64,000 bases of DNA from Penium margaritaceum (lineage: Eukaryota; Streptophyta; Zygnematophyceae; Desmidiales; Peniaceae), in contig SZWC01000082.1 of NCBI GenBank assembly GCA_023375785.1, positions 205,243-269,242 of the forward strand, in the 5' to 3' direction. Made by a program: the position numbers and the translations under genes. Under the pieces are notes generated by a model that was not told where the DNA came from, searched no databases, and saw only the letters and a list, made by a program, of their open reading frames with translations. Of the stretch, positions 11,701 through 24,649 are shown piece by piece (position 1 is the first letter of the stretch; each line of letters opens with the position of its first letter).

Positions 11701-14700
11701 ATACATCACTGGCTATGACCAAAGAAGTCCACTAGGTGTGGTCAACATTGACAACTCATAACACGAGTCAAGAATGGTCAGTGGGAAAGACAATGGTTTG
11801 GGAACCCTATGTATCAACCAGAAAGGAAAAAGAAATTCAATACGTAGTGGCACGGTGTGGCTATTATGCATACCAAACAACCAAACTAGGCACATGTCAC
11901 TGACCATGACCAAAGAATTTTTGTATGGGTGGTCAACGTTCACAACCCATAACACGAGTCACAAATCGTCAGAGGGGAAAACAATGGTTTAAGAATATAG
12001 TTTTCAACTAGCAAGTACAATGACCTTCAATAAGTAGTAGCACGATGTGCCTACCATGCACAATGACCGACAAAAGTAAGCATATGTACTGCCTTTGACC
12101 AAAGAAATCCGCTTTGTGTGGTCAACGTTGACAACTCATGATACGATTCACAAATGGTCACAGGGGGAAGCAATGGTTTGGGAACACCAGGTATCAACTA
12201 GCAGGCACATGGACCTTCAATAAGTAGTGGCACTGTGTGGCTACCATGTACAACGACCAACCAAAATAGGCATGTGTCACTGACCATGACCAAAGATTGT
12301 CACTATGTGTGGTCAACTTCGACAACTCATACCACGAGTCACAAATGGTCAGAGGGGGAAACAATGGGTTGTAAACACCAATTATCTATTAGCAAATACA
12401 AACCCCTTCGATATGTAGTGGCACACTGTGGCTACCATGCATAGTGACCAACCAAAGTATGCATATGTCACTGACCATAACCAAAGAATTTCACTCCTTG
12501 TGGTCAACGTTGGCAACTCACAACAAGAGTCACAGATAGTCAGAGGGGAGAATAATGTTTAAGGAAGACTGGCTATCAAATAGAAAGCACAAAGACCTTG
12601 AGCACGTAGTGACACGGTGTGGCAACCATGTACAATGACAAACCAAAGTAGGCATGTGCCACTAACCATGACCAAAAGCATTTCACAGTGTGTGGTCAAC
12701 GCTGAAAACTCATAACACGAGTCACATCTGGTGAGAGGGGGGGACAATGGGTTGGGAACACTACTTATCAACTAGCAAGTACAAAGACCTTCAACAAGAA
12801 GTGGCACGGTGTGGCTGGCGTGCACATTGACCAACCAAAGGATGCATACGTCACTGACTATGACCAAAGAAATCCACTATGTGTGGTCATCATTGACAAC
12901 TCATAACACGAGTCACACATGGTTTTATGAAGAGACAATCGTTTGGGAACCCTATGTGTCAACTAGAAAGGACAAAGAAATTCAATACGTAGTGGCACGA
13001 TGTGGCTAGCATGCACACTGAAGAACCAAACTAGACATATGTCACTGACCATGACCAAAGAATTTCTGTATGGGTGGTCAACGTTCACAACCCATAACAC
13101 GAGTCACAAATGGTCAGAGGGGGCAAACAATGGTTTCAGAATAATAGTTTTCAACTAGCAAGTACAATGACCTTTAATAAGTAGTAGCACGATATGGCTA
13201 CCATGCACAATGGCGGACCAAAGAAGGCATATTTACCACCTTTGAGCAAAGAAATCCGCTGTGTGTGGTTAACGTTGACAGCTCATTATACGGGTCACAG
13301 ATGGCGAGAGTGGGAAACAATGGGTTGCGAACACCAGGTATCAACTAAAAAGCATAGGTACATTCAATAAGTAGTGGCATAGTGTGGCTACCATGTACAA
13401 TGACCAACCAAAGTAGGCATGTGTCACTGACCCTGACCAAAGAATGTCACCATGTGTGGTTAACTTTGAGAACGTAAAACACAAGTCACAAATGGTCAGA
13501 GGGGGAAACAATGGTACGTGAATACTAGTTATTGATTAGCAAGTGCAAAGAACTTTAACATGTAGTGGCAAGATGTGGCTACCATGCACGGTGACCAACC
13601 AAATTATGCATATGTCACTGATCATGACCAAAGATTTTCACTTCATGTGGTCAACATTGACAGCTCACAGCAAGAATCATAGATAGTCAGAGGGGGTAAC
13701 AATGGTTTTGGGATATTGGCTATTATCTAAAAAGCATAAAGACCTTCAGTACGTAGTGACAAGCCGTGGTAACCATGCACAGTGACAAACCAAAGCAGGC
13801 TTATGCCACTAACCATGACCGAAAGAATTTCACAGTACGTGGTCAACGTTGAAAACTCATAACACGAGTCACAAATGGTTAGAGGGGGAAACAATGGGTT
13901 GGGAATACTAGTTATCAACTAGCAAGTACAGAGACATGAGACAACAAGTGGTACACTGTGGCTTGCGTGCACAGTGAGCAACCAAAGGATGCATACGTCA
14001 CTGACTATGACCAAAGAAGTCCACTATGTGTGGTCAACATTGACAAATCATAACACGAGTCACAAATGGTCAAAGGGAGAGACAATGGTTTGGGAAATAA
14101 ATGAATCGACTAGAAAGGACAAAGAACTTCAATACGTAGTGGCACTGTGTGGCTACTATGCACAGCAAATAACAAAACTAGGCACATGTCACTGACCATG
14201 GCCAACGAATTTCAGTATGGGTAGTCAATGTTCACAACCCATAACACGAGTCACAAATGTTCAGAGGGGGAAACCATGGTCCTGGGATATTAGTTTTCAA
14301 CTAGCAAGTACAATGACCTCCAATGAGTAGTAGCACGGTGTGGCTCCTATGCACACTGACTGACCAAAGTATGCATGTGTACTGCCTTTGACCAAAGAAA
14401 TCCGCTGTGTGTGGTCAACGTTGACAACTCACAATACAAGTCACAAATAGTTGAAGGGGGAAACAATGGTTTGGGAGCTCCAGGCATCAACTAGCAAGCA
14501 TAGGGACCTTCAATAAGTAGTGGCACGGATTGGCTACCATGTACAATGACCGACCAAAGTAGGCATGTGTCACTGGCCATGACCAAAGAATGTCACTATG
14601 TGTGGGCAACTTTGATAACTCATAACACAAGTCACAAATTGTCATAGGGGGGAAACAATGGTTTGTGAATACTAGTTATGGATTAGCAAGTACAAAGACC

Positions 14701-17700
14701 TTCAATATGTAGTGGCACAGTGTGGCTACCGTGCACAGTGACCAACCAAAGTATGCATATGTGATTGACCATGACCAAAGAATTTCACTTCATGTGGTCA
14801 AGGCTAAGAACTCATAACAAGAGTCACAGATAGTCGGAGAAGGTAACAATGGTTTGGAAACACCAGCTATTAACTAGAAAGCACAGAGACCTTCAGGTTG
14901 TAGCAACACCACGTGGCAACCATGTACAGTGACAGACCAAAGTAGGCATATGCCACTAACCATGACCAAAAGAATTTCACAGTGTGTGGTCAATGCTGAC
15001 ACTCATAACACAAGTCACAAGTGGTCTGAGGGAAAACCAATGGGTTGGGAACAGTAGTTATCAGCTAGCAAGACAAAGATCTTCAACAAGTTGTGGCACG
15101 GCTTGGCTAGCGTGTACCGTGACCAACCAAAGAATGCATACGTCACTGACTATGACCAAAGAAGTCCCTTATGTGTGGTCAACTTTGACAGCTCATAACA
15201 CGAGTCACAAATGGTCTGAGGGAGAGACAATGGTTTAAGAACCCTGTGTATTGACTACAAAAGACAAAGAAACTCAATACGTAGTGGCACGGTGTCGCTA
15301 CTGTGTACACCAAACAACCAAAATAGGCATATGTCACTAACCATGACCAAAGAATTTCAGTGTGGGTGGTCAACGTTCACATCCCATAACACGAGTCACA
15401 AATGGTCACAGGGGGAAACAAAGGTTTTGGAATATTAGTTTTCAACAAGCAAGTACAACGACCTTCAATAAGTAGTAGCACGGTGTGGCTACCATGCACA
15501 ATGACTGACCAAAGTAGGCATATGTACTGCCTTTGACCAAAGAAATCCGCTGTGTGCGGTCAACGTTGACATCTCATAATATGAGTCACAAATGGTCAGA
15601 GGGGGAAACCATGGATTGGGAATACCAGGTATCAAGTAGCAGGCATAGGGACCTTGAATAAGTAGTAGCATGGTGTGGCTACCATGTACAATGACCAACC
15701 AAAGTAGGCACGTGTCACTGACAATGACCAAAGAATGTCACTATGTGTGGTCAACTTTGACAACTCATACCATGAGTCACAAATGGTCAGAGGGGGAAAC
15801 AATGGTTTGTGAATACTAGTTACCGATGAGCAGTTACACATATCTTCAATATGTAGTGGCAAAGTGTGGCTACCATGCACAGTGATCCACCAAAGTATGC
15901 ATATGTCACAGACCATGAGCAAAGTATGTCACTTCATGTGGTCAACGTTGACAACTCATAGCAAAACTCACAGATAGTCATAGGGGGTAATAATGGTTTG
16001 GGAATACTAGCTATCAACTAGAAAGCACAAAGACCTTCAGCACGTAGTGACACGGCGTGGTAACCATGCACACTGACAAACCAAAGCAGGCATATGCCAC
16101 TAACCATGACCAAAATGATTTCAGAGAGTGTGGTCAATGTTGAAAACTCATAACACGAGTCACTAACGGTCAGAAGGGGAAACAATGGGTTGGGAACACT
16201 AGTTTTCAACCAACAAGTACAAACACCTTCAACAAGTAGTGGCAGGATTTGGCTAGGGTGCACAGTGACCAACCAAAGGATGCATACGTCAATGACTATG
16301 ACCTAAGAGGTCCACTCTGTGTGGTGGACATTGACAAATCATAACATGAGTGACAAATGGTCAGAGGGAGAAAACATGGTTTATGAATCCTATGTATTGA
16401 CTAGAAAGGACAAAGAACTTCAATACGTAGTGGCACGGTGTGGCTACTATGCACACCGAACAACCAAGTTAGGCCTATTTCACTGACCATGATCAAAGAA
16501 GTTATGTATGGGTGGTCAACGTTCACAACCAATAACACGAGTCACAAATGGTCAAAGGAGAAAACAATGGTTTTGGAATATAAGTTTTCAACTTGCAAGT
16601 ACAACGACCTTGAACAAGTAGTAGCACGGTGTGGCTACCATGTACAATGATCGACCATAGTAGGCATATGTACTGCTTTTGACCAAAGAAATCCGCTGTG
16701 GTCAACGTTGACAATTCATAACACGAGTCACAAATGGTCAGAGGGGGAAACAATGGTTTGGGAACTCCACGTATCAACTAGGAAGCACAAGGACCTTCAA
16801 TAAGTAGTGGCACGGTGTGGTTACCGTGTACAATGACCAACCAAAGTAGGCATATGTCACTACCATGACCAAAGAATGTCAATATGTGTGGTCAACTTTG
16901 ACAACTCATAACACGATTCACAAATGGTTAGATGGTCGATAACAAGTCTTCACATAGAATTATAGTTATCGACTAGCAAGTACAAAGACCTTCAATATGT
17001 AGTCGCACATTGTGGCTACTATGCACAGTGACCAACCGAAGTATGCATATGTCACTGACCATGACCAAACAATTTCACTTCATTTTGACAAATTTTTCAA
17101 CCCACAACAAGAGTCACAGATAATCAGAGGGGGTAACAATGGTTTGGGAACACGACCTGTCAACTAGAAAGCACAAAGACCTTCAATACATAGTGACACA
17201 GCGGGGCAACCATGTACAATGACAAACGAAAGTAGGCATATGCCACTAACCATGACCAACGAATTGCACAGTGTGTGGTCAAGGTTGAAAACTCAAAAAA
17301 CGAGTCACAAATGGTCAAAGGGGAACAGAATGGGTCAGAAACACTAGTTATCAACTAGTAAGTACAAAGACCTTCAACAAGTAGTGGCACGGAATGGCTA
17401 GCGTGAACAGTAAATGATGCATACGTCACTGACTATGACCAATGAAGTCCACTATGTGTGGTGGACATTGACAACTCATAACATGAGTCACAAATTGTCA
17501 GAGGAAGAGACAATGGTTTGGGAGCCCTATGTATTGACTAGAAAGGATGAATAACTTCAATACGTAGTGGCACGTTGTGGCTAATATGCACACCGAACAA
17601 GCAAACTAGGTAGATGTCACTGACCATGACCAAAGAAATTCAATATGGGTGGTCACGTAAACAACCCATAACACGAGTCACAAATGGTCAGAGGAGGAAA

Positions 17701-20700
17701 CAATGCTTTAGGAATATTAGTTTTCAACTAGCAAGTACAACGGTCTTGAATAAGTAGTAGCACGGTGTGGCTACCATGCACAATGACCGACAAAAGTAGG
17801 CATATGTACTGCCTTAGACGAAAGAAATCTGAGTGTGTGGTCAACGTTGGAATCTCATAATACGAGTCACAAATGGTGCAAGGGGGGAACAATGGTTTGG
17901 GAATACCAGGTATCAACTAGCAAGTACGTGGGCATTCAATAAGCAGCGGCAATATGTGGCTACCATGTACAATGACCAACCAAAGTAGGCATGTGTCACT
18001 GACCGTGACCAAAGAATGTCACTATGTGTGGTCAACATTGACAACTCATAAAACGAGTCACAAATGGTCAGAGGGGGAAACAATGGTTGATAACTAGTCT
18101 TCACAGAGAATTAAAGTTATCGACTAGCAAGTACAAAGACTTTCAATATGTAGTGGCGTAGTGTGGCTACCATGCACAGTGACCAACCAAAGCATGCATA
18201 TGTTACAGACCATGATCAAACAATTTCATTTCATTTTGTCAATGTTTACAACGTCTACAACCCACAACAAGAGTCATAGATAATCAGAGGGGGTACCAAT
18301 GGTTTGAAAATATGACCTGTCAACTAGAAAGCACAAAGACCTTCAGCACGTAGTGACACGGCGTGGCAACCATGTACAGTGACAAACCAAAGTAGGCATA
18401 TGCCACTAACCATGACCAAAAGAATTCACAGAGTGTGGTCAATGTTGAAAACTCATAACATGTCACTAACGGTCAGAGAGGGAAACAGTGGGTGGAGAAC
18501 ACTAGTTATCAACCAACAAGTACAAACACCTTCAACAAGTAGTGGCAGGATTTGGCTAGCGTGCACAGTTACCAACAAAAGGATGCATACGTCAATGACT
18601 ATGACCAAAGAGGTCCACTATGTGTCGTGGACATTGACAACTCATGACACGAGTGACAAATGGTCAGAGGGAGAAACAATGGTTTGCTAACCCTATGTAT
18701 TGACTAGAAAGGACAAAGAACTTCAATTAGTAGTGGCACGGTGTGGCCACTATGCACACTGAACAACCAAATTAGACCCATTTCACTGACCATGATCAAA
18801 GATTTTCACTGTGGGTGGTCAACGTTCACAACCCAAAATACGAGTCACAAATAGTCAGAGGGGGGAAACAATGGTTTCGGAAAATTAGTTTTCAAATATA
18901 AAGTACAACGACCGTGAATACGTTGTATTATTGTGTGTCTACCATGCACAATGACCAACCAAAGCAGGCATATCTACTGCCTTTGACCAACGAAATCCAC
19001 TGTGTGTGGTCAACGTTGACAACTCATAATACGAGTCACAAATGGTCAGAGGGGGAAGCAATGGTTTAGGAACACCAGGTATCAAGTAGCAAGCACAAGG
19101 ACCTTCAATAAGTAGTGGCACGGTGTGGTTACCATGTACAATGACCAACCAAAGTATGCATGTGTCACTCACCATGACCATAGACTGTCACTGTGTGTGG
19201 TCACCGTTGACAACTCATACCACGAGTCACAAATGGTCAGAGGGGGAAACAATGGTTTGTGAATACTACTTATCGATTAGCAAGTAAAAATACCTTCAAT
19301 ATATAGTGGCACAGTATGGCTATCATGCAGAGTGACCAACCAAAGTATGCGTATGCCACTAACCATGACCAAAAGAATTTCACAGTGTGTGGTCAACGTT
19401 GAAAACTCAAAACACGAGTCACAAATAGTCAGAGGGGGAAACAATGGGCTGGGAACACTAGTTACCAACTACCAAGTACAAGGACCTTCAACAGGTAGTG
19501 GCACGGTGTCACTAGCATGCATAGCGACCAACCAAAGGATGCATACAACAGTGACTATGACCAAAGAAGTTCACGATGTGTGGTCAACATTGACAACTCA
19601 TAACACAAGTCACAAATGGTCAGAGGGAGAGACAAAGGTTTAGGAAACCTATGTATCAACTAGAAAGGAAAAAGAACTTCAATACGTAGTGGCACGGTGT
19701 GGCTACTATGCACACCAAATAATCAAACTAGGCATATGTCACTGACCATGACCAAATAGTTTCATTATAGGTGGTCAACGTTCATAACCCATAACACAAG
19801 TCACAAATGGTCAGAGGGGGAAACAATTGATTTGAAATATACGTTTTCAACTAGCAATTAAAACGACCTTGAATAAGTAGTAGCAGAGTGTGGCTACTAT
19901 GCACACGGAACAACCAAAGTAGGCATATGTTTTGCATTTGACCAAAGAAATCCGCTCTGTGTGGTCAAGGTTGAGAACTCATAATACAATTCAAAAATGA
20001 TCAGAGGGGGAAACAATTTTTTGGGAACACCAGGTATCAACTAGCAAGCACATTAACCTTCAATAAGTAGTGGCACGGTGTGGCTGCCATGTACAATGAC
20101 CAGCCAAAGTAGGCACGTGTCACTGACCATGACCAATGAATGTCACTATGCGTGGTCAACTTTGACAACTCATAACACGAGTCACCAATGGTCAAAGGGG
20201 GGGGAACAATGGTTTGTGAAGACTAGTTATCGATTAGCAAGTGCAAAGACCTTAAATATGTAGTGGGAAAGTGTGGCTACCATGCACAGTGACCACCCAA
20301 ATAATGCATATGCCACTGACCATGACCAAAGAATTTCACTTCAGGTGGTCAACGTTGACAGCTCACAACAAGAGCCACAGATAGTCAAAGGGGGTAGCAA
20401 TGGTTTGAGAACACTGGCTATCAACTAGAAAGCAAAAAGAACTTCAGTACGTAGTGGCACGGTGTGGCTACCATGTACAATGACCAACCAAAGTAGGCAT
20501 GTGTCACTGACCATGAAAAAAAATGTCACTATGTGTGGTCAACTTTGACAAATCATAACACGAGTCACAAATGGTCAAAGGGGGAAACAGTGGTTTGTAA
20601 ATACTAGTTATCGATTAGCAAGTACAAGGACCTTCAACATGTAGTGGCATATTGTGGCTACCCTGCACAGTGACCAACCAAACTATGCATATGTCACTGA

Positions 20701-21026
20701 TCATAACCGAAGGATTTCAGTTCATGCGGTCAACGTGGTCAGCTCACAACAATAATCACAGATAGCTAGAGGGGGTAACAATGGTTTGGGAACATTGACT
20801 ATCAAGTAGAAAGCAGAAAGACCTTCAGTACGTAGTGACACGGCGTGGAAACCATGTACAGTGACAAACCAAAGTAGGCATGTGCCACTAACCATGACCA
20901 AAAGAGTTTCACAGTGTGTGGTCAACGTTGAAAACTCACAACACGAGTCCGAACTGGTCAGAGGGGACACAATGCGTTGGGAACACTAGTTATCAACTAG
21001 CAAGTACAAAGACATCCAATAAGCAA

Positions 21027-21402
21027 TGGCACGGTGTGGCTAGCGTGCACAGTGACAACCCACAGAATGCATACATCACTGATTATGACCAAAGAAGTCC
21101 ACTGTGTGGTCAACATTGACAACTCAGAACACGAGTCACAAACGGTCAGAGGGAGAGACAATGGGCTGGGAACCCTATGTATTGATGAGAAAGGACAAAA
21201 AACTCAATACGTAGTGGCACGGTGTGGCTAGCGTGCACAGTGACAACCCACAGAATGCATACATCACTGATTATGACCAAAGAAGTCCACTGTGTGGTCA
21301 ACATTGACAACTCAGAACACGAGTCACAAACGGTCAGAGGGAGAGACAATGGGCTGGGAACCCTATGTATTGATGAGAAAGGACAAAAAACTCAATACGT
21401 AG
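21027..21402 (+). repeat. Perfect tandem duplication of a D monomer
   Basis: The 188-bp segments 21027-21214 and 21215-21402 read the same base for base. Each begins TGGCACGGTGTGGCTAGCGT and ends ...CTCAATACGTAG. Other D monomers in the array differ from one another at many sites. This is therefore a very recent one-monomer unequal exchange or an assembly duplication. It raises the local HOR from six to seven monomers. Confidence 0.9.
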
Positions 21403-23076
21403 TGGCACAGTGTGGCTGCGATGCACACCAAACAGCCAAACTAGGCATATGTCACTGACCATGACCAAAGAATCCCAGTATGAGTGGTAAACGTTCACAA
21501 TCCATAACACAAGTCACCAATTGTCAAAGTGGGAAACAATGGTTTTAGAATAGTAGTTTTCATCTAGCAAGTACAACGACCTTCAAAAAGTAGTCGCACG
21601 GTGTGGCTACCATGCACAATGACCGACCAAAGTAGGCATATGTACTCCCTTTGACCAAAGAAATCCACTATGTGTGGTCAACGCTGACAACTCATGATAC
21701 GAGTCACAAATGGTCAGAGGGGAAAACAATGGTTTGGGAACACCTGGTATCAACTACCAAGCACATGGACCTTCAATAAGTAGTGGCACGGTGTGGCTAC
21801 AATGAACAACGACCAACCAAAGTAGACATGTGTCACGAACCATGACCAAAAAATGTCACCATGTGTGGCCAACTTTGACAACTCATAACACGACTTACAA
21901 ATGGTGAGAGGGGGCAAAAACGCTTGTGATTACTAGTTCTCAAGTAGCAAGTGCAAAGACCTTCAATATGTAGTGGCACAGTGTGGCTACGATGCACGAT
22001 GACCAACCCAAGTATGCATATGTCACTGACCATGACCAAAGAATTTCACTTCGTGTGGTCAACGTTGACAATTAAGAACAAGAGTCGCAGATAGTCAGAG
22101 GGGGTAGCAATGGTTTGGCAATACTCGCCTTCAACTAGAAAGCAAACCACCTTCAGTACCTAGTGACACAGCGTGGCAACCATGTACTGTGACAAACAGA
22201 AATAGGCATATGTCACTAACCATGACCAAACGAATTTCACCGTGTGTGGTCAACGTTGAAAACTCATTAAACAAGTCACAAATGGTCAGAGGGGGAAACA
22301 ATGGGTTGGGAACACTAGTTATCAAGTAGCAAGTACAAATACCTTCAACAAGTAGTGGCACTGTGTGGCTAGCGTGCACAATGACCAACCAAGGATGCAT
22401 ACGTCACTAACACGACCAAATAAGTCCAATGTGTGTGGTCAAAATGGACAACTCATAACACGACTCCCAAATGGTCAGAGGGAGAGAACATGGTTTGGGA
22501 GCCCTATGTATCAACTAGAAAGGACAAAGAACTTCAATACGTAGTGGCACAGTGTGGCTATTATGGACACCGAACAACCATGCTAGACATATGTCACTGA
22601 CCATGACCAAAGAATTTTAGTATGGGTGGTCAACGTTCACAACCCATACCACGAGTCACAAATGGTCAGAGGGGGAAACAATGGTTTCGGAATATTGGTT
22701 TTCAACTAGAAAGTACAACGATCTTCAGTAATTAGTAGTATGGTAAGGCTACCTTGCACAATAACCGGCCAAAGTAGGCATATGTACTACCTTTTACCAA
22801 AGATATCCGCTCTTTGTTGTCAACTTTGAGAACACATAATACAAGTCACAAATGGTCATAGAGGGAAACAGTGGTTTGGGAACACCACGTATCAACTAGG
22901 AAGCACATGGACCTTCAATGAGTAGTGGCATGGTGTGGCTACCATGTACAATGACCAACCAAAGTAGGCATGTGTCACTGACCATGACCAAAGGATGTCA
23001 CTATGTGTGGTCAACTTTGACAACTCATCACACGAGTCACAAATGGTCAGAGGGGGAAACAAGGGATTGGGAACAC

Positions 23077-24386
23077 TGTCAGGCGAGGATCCACGGCATC
23101 TCCGCTGAGGAAAAGATGGATCCGCGGAGGAGAGATCACCGCCATCCACAGATCTGCGGAACGAAGCTTCCGCGACCAGTGATCCGCGGAGGAGGATAAC
23201 AGGGGAACCGCGGAGTGTCGGAGAACGCGCAAGGCATGCTGGTTCCCGCGATAGAATTGCGGTAGAGCGTGGGGTGGCGCAAAATCTAAAAGCAATCGGG
23301 AGAAGAGGCGGGAAAAGTTGCCGCCAAGAGACAGAAATGGCCGCGGAAGAACAGGAAAGGGAGGAATAGTAGGATGAGAATCCGCGGTGAGAAGGGAACA
23401 TGGGTCGAGCCGCGGAGAAGCTGAAGCGGCGAACGTGCGGAGATGCACGACGGCAGGACCAGACCTCAAAGGGAAGCTCGACCAATGAGATCTCAAGATG
23501 GGCAGCGATAATCAAGCACGAGGACTGGGAGGACGCACCGCGCAAAGACGAAGATTCAAGGAAGAACACAAGACCGCGAGTGTCCAAGCCACGGACTAGA
23601 GGAAGATGTAGTGGCAGAACAAGGAAACATAGTAGTGAAGAGTGTGTGTGTGTGTGTCAAGGACAAGACCCGCGGTACGTGTAGCGCGCCGCGCGGAGTC
23701 CAAAACAAGGGAAGGAGTGATGGGAGGTGTCTTAGAGAGCTAGTTTTGATGGATATAAAAGTAGTAGTGTAACGGAGGGATTAGCAGAATCTGGCCGATG
23801 ACCAAACTTGCCTCCTCTTTGTCTGATCTCTTGTGACTTGAGTTAATGCGAGTTTATTTCCCGCTCATGAGCTCAAGAGTCCCTCTCTGTCATCAATCCG
23901 CGCGAGTGCCGGTCTTGGTTCACACCCACGCTCCACCCTCTGAGATCCGCACCAGTTGAGGAACTTGCAATCGTGCTCTCCGCGGAGATGTTCCGCGGAG
24001 GACAAATTCATATCTTCTAGCTGCTCACGGAACCTACTGCTCAATCTACCCCTCCTGAGAGCAACCCAAGTTACCGTTGAGTGCTGTCGTCACCAGGGAG
24101 CACGAGTCGGGCAAGGAGTGCTCTTGGCGACTCCGCGACCTTGCACACGACCGCGGAACGGGGTTCCGCAGGCGAAGGAGTCAGAGGCCACGAGGTGGCA
24201 GACTCTTGTGCTGGCAAGGAAGGAGCCGCGGAGCACTGCCTACGACTGGGACCTAGAAGGTACGAAGCATCCGCGGAAGTCCAGAAGAGGTAGCGGAGAA
24301 GTGGGCAGCAGAATCGCGGAGCAGCAGAATTGCGGAGCAGGGCAAACGCGGAGTTAGAAGGCGTGGAAGTGGCCTTGTGCACGGCA
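23077..24386 (+). repeat. 5' LTR of the plus-strand Ty3-type element
   Basis: It is about 1310 bp, begins TGTCA and ends ...CACGGCA just before a primer-site-like AAATTGGGGGTATCAATGTC. The facing copy has the same two edges, which supports both boundaries. It is GC-rich with more than ten copies of the palindrome CCGCGG, often as TCCGCGGA. A possible TATA-like GATATAAAAG lies near 23752-23761. A short GT run lies at about 23641-23657. Confidence 0.75.
23752..23761 (+). promoter_or_regulatory. Possible LTR TATA box
   Basis: GATATAAAAG is the best TATA-like motif within the long LTR and is placed near its middle, as expected for an LTR promoter. This is an inference from motif and position only. 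Confidence 0.35.
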
Positions 24387-24404
24387 AAATTGGGGGTATC
24401 AATG
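24387..24404 (+). other. Probable primer-binding site
   Basis: AAATTGGGGGTATCAATG follows the proposed LTR end. It resembles the initiator-methionine tRNA primer site (TGGTATCA core), with changes. The equivalent site next to the facing LTR reads AAATTGGGAGTATCAGTG on the minus strand. Conservation of this block at both LTR edges supports the assignment. Confidence 0.5.
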
Positions 24405-24649
24405 TCATGTTGCGGTGAGCGTGGACAGTTCCTTGCTCTTTGCTAGCAGAACTGCACAAGCCTTCAGATTCAGTCATACATGTCGGTAGCCAGCTCCGTA
24501 CATCAGGATACACAGAGGCGGCACCAGCAGCATTCAGAGCAAGCCTCTGTACGCCACTTCTTGCCACGGCGTGCAGCCACAGAGGCAGGCAGTAGGGATA
24601 CCTCGCCCACACCCTCTCACACGCCCGTCAGTTCATCGTTGGGCGCGGA

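Larger units (their letters stand above)
4619..23076 (+). repeat. 191-bp satellite in a six-monomer higher-order repeat
   Basis: About 96 monomers of about 188-192 bp stand head to tail. All share a core (GACCATGACCAAAG, TGGTCAACGTTGACAACTC, ACACGAGTCACAAATGGTC, CAACTAGCAAGTACAAAGAC, GTAGTGGCACGGTGTGGCTA). Six types, A to F, recur in fixed order and give an HOR of about 1146 bp. The A-type anchor TAGTGGCAC recurs near 4634, 5780, 6707, 7854, 9000, 11082, 12225, 13372, 14518, 15663, 16805, 17944, 19113, 20068, 20452, 21781 and 22923. Monomer length is nucleosome scale. ORFs here are short and tied to the repeat, so no gene is called. A centromeric or pericentromeric role is possible but unproven. 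Confidence 0.95.

Noticed and set aside
4619-23076. CRISPR-like array or tandem small genes
   Set aside because: The whole 191-bp unit is repeated with no unique spacers, and frames are short and shared by all monomers.
22892-23587. 231-codon minus-strand ORF across the satellite/LTR border
   Set aside because: It spans the junction of two unrelated repeats and is antisense to the LTR, so it is a chance frame.
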